From an archaeon (GTDB lineage: Archaea; Nanobdellota; Nanobdellia; Pacearchaeales; GW2011-AR1), in contig JAUVHP010000063.1 of assembly GCA_030593225.1 (NCBI GenBank), forward strand, positions 1 through 5,216: a stretch of DNA of 5,216 bases, given 5' to 3'. This document shows, in pieces, positions 4,717 through 5,216 of the stretch. Each line of letters starts with the position of its first letter. The stretch's first letter is position 1. Below the pieces are notes generated by a model, which was not told the origin of the DNA, made no database searches, and worked only from the letters and a program-made list of their open reading frames with translations. A program made the translations under genes and the position numbers.

Positions 4717-4817
4717 TATAAAACTCCAATCCTCTTTAAACTAAAATATAATCCAGCCAAAACCATAATAAAAAAAGCAATCCAAATAACATATTTAATC
4801 AAATCATCAAGATTCAT
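4716..4817 (-). CDS. 33-aa single-span membrane microprotein
   Basis: ATG 4817 opens a 33-codon frame. The product begins MNLDDLIKYVIWIAFFIMVL and ends with a short basic tail including SLKRIGVL. Residues 7-26 form one hydrophobic helix, with acidic residues before and basic residues after. This suggests an outside N-terminus and a cytoplasmic C-terminus, the reverse of the pilins. Translational coupling is tight on both sides: ATGA overlaps the previous stop by 4 bp, and TAATG shares one base with the next start. A GTGAT Shine-Dalgarno lies 6 nt upstream, inside the previous gene. The coupling and RBS make a chance frame unlikely. It may stabilise or link the two large Cys-rich neighbours; no family is recognised. 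Confidence 0.75.
   Translation of the reverse strand: MNLDDLIKYVIWIAFFIMVLAGLYFSLKRIGVL
4724..4727 (-). promoter_or_regulatory. Shine-Dalgarno GGAG of the 307-aa gene
   Basis: GGAG on the minus strand lies 7 nt before ATG 4716, within the last codons of the 33-aa gene. A second purine-rich match (GAGG, 4734-4731) is just upstream. It supports the chosen start and coupled translation. Confidence 0.55.
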
Positions 4818-5216
4818 TGTTCAATCACTTCCACTTTCCCTTCACTTTTTTTAATTAAAATTTTTGTTAATTTATTTATTTCAATTGATTCAAAACTTTG
4901 CAAATTAAAAATTCCAAGACAAGCACCATCTTCATTGCATTCATCAAATTGTAATTCATCCGCATTTTTCCATAACTGAATTCTAGACCAAAAAACCTCA
5001 TCACAAATACATAAACAGGTTTCTCCTGCACAAGCATTTGGCTTATTTCCGTCAATAAAACTAAATAAATTCCATCCAACAGGATTGTTTAAAATAATTC
5101 CTTGTTCTGTTGGATTTAAAACTTCTTTTCTAATTAATTCAATGTCTGCATTTGCCTGATTTAATTCATTTCCCTGAACTTTTGCAAAATAAATTGACAC
5201 TAAAAAATAAACTAAA
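4814..5216 (-). CDS. Cys-rich membrane-anchored envelope protein, partial (N-terminus beyond window)
   Basis: The frame is open to the right edge, so the GTG at 5200 is probably internal. The codons before it add LVYFL to VSIYFAKVQGN, which looks like the end of a hydrophobic N-terminal helix. The 133 visible residues then form an exported domain with six cysteines (visible residues 62, 67, 69, 71, 93, 99). The dense cluster ACAGETCLCICD is followed by DECNEDGAC. The tail is strand-like and lysine-rich (KILIKKSEGKVEVIEQ). The stop overlaps the next gene by ATGA. The Cys cluster recalls a recurrent DPANN envelope protein seen beside pilin-like genes (memory, unchecked). Whether the missing N-terminus is a class III signal peptide or an ordinary anchor cannot be judged. 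It probably works with the 307-aa protein. Confidence 0.8.
   Translation of the reverse strand, partial: LVYFLVSIYFAKVQGNELNQANADIELIRKEVLNPTEQGIILNNPVGWNLFSFIDGNKPNACAGETCLCICDEVFWSRIQLWKNADELQFDECNEDGACLGIFNLQSFESIEINKLTKILIKKSEGKVEVIEQ
4824..4828 (-). promoter_or_regulatory. Shine-Dalgarno GTGAT of the 33-aa gene
   Basis: GTGAT on the minus strand matches the archaeal GGUGAU consensus and lies 6 nt before ATG 4817, within the end of the preceding Cys-rich gene. It is the main evidence that the 33-aa frame is translated. Confidence 0.55.

Noticed and set aside
5198..5200. GTG 5200 as true start of the rightmost gene.
   Set aside because: The frame continues to the window edge with hydrophobic codons (LVYFL) that complete an N-terminal helix, so the real start is probably outside.
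1..5216. tRNA, rRNA, CRISPR array, insertion sequence or attachment site.
   Set aside because: No cloverleaf-type sequence, regular spacer array, transposase or terminal inverted repeats were seen on either strand.

Overview
The window looks like part of a DPANN archaeal genome, most likely a Pacearchaeota- or Woesearchaeota-like lineage. The DNA is very AT-rich. Genes are short, packed and often overlapping. Several start codons lie about 24-26 nt downstream of TATA-like boxes, as in archaeal leaderless transcripts. Many proteins begin with archaeal class III (type IV pilin-like) signal peptides, and an archaeal-type A24 prepilin peptidase is present. The lineage call is inference from protein style, not from a marker gene.

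Every supported gene is on the minus strand, so the window is read from right to left. (1) 5216-3793: a Cys-rich envelope protein cut by the window edge, a 33-aa membrane microprotein, and a 307-aa Cys-rich pilin-like protein, joined by ATGA and TAATG junctions. (2) 3777-3343: a GNAT acetyltransferase. (3) 3312-1879: four small overlapping proteins of 131, 175, 91 and 92 aa. Each has a short basic leader ending in Gly, one N-terminal hydrophobic helix and a small C-terminal domain. (4) 1842-1387: a 151-aa pilin-like protein with eight Cys in its exported part. (5) 1386-1061: a 326-base stretch holding a structured leader, a 39-aa highly basic microprotein and a terminator hairpin. (6) 1060-206: an A24 aspartic prepilin peptidase with its own leaderless promoter. 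(7) 171-1: the start of a ribbon-helix-helix/VapB-like antitoxin with a tandem-repeat operator candidate, cut by the left edge.

The working picture is a multi-subunit pilin-like surface structure. Six or seven small envelope proteins share a class III-type N-terminus, and the enzyme that would process them lies next door. The four tightly overlapping small ones resemble, by arrangement only, the minor-pilin sets of other type IV filament systems. The 307-aa, 151-aa and partial proteins carry paired cysteines suited to disulfide-stabilised extracellular domains. No assembly ATPase or TadC/PilC-like membrane platform is visible; if the system builds a filament, those parts lie outside the window. 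The antitoxin end appears to be a separate unit.
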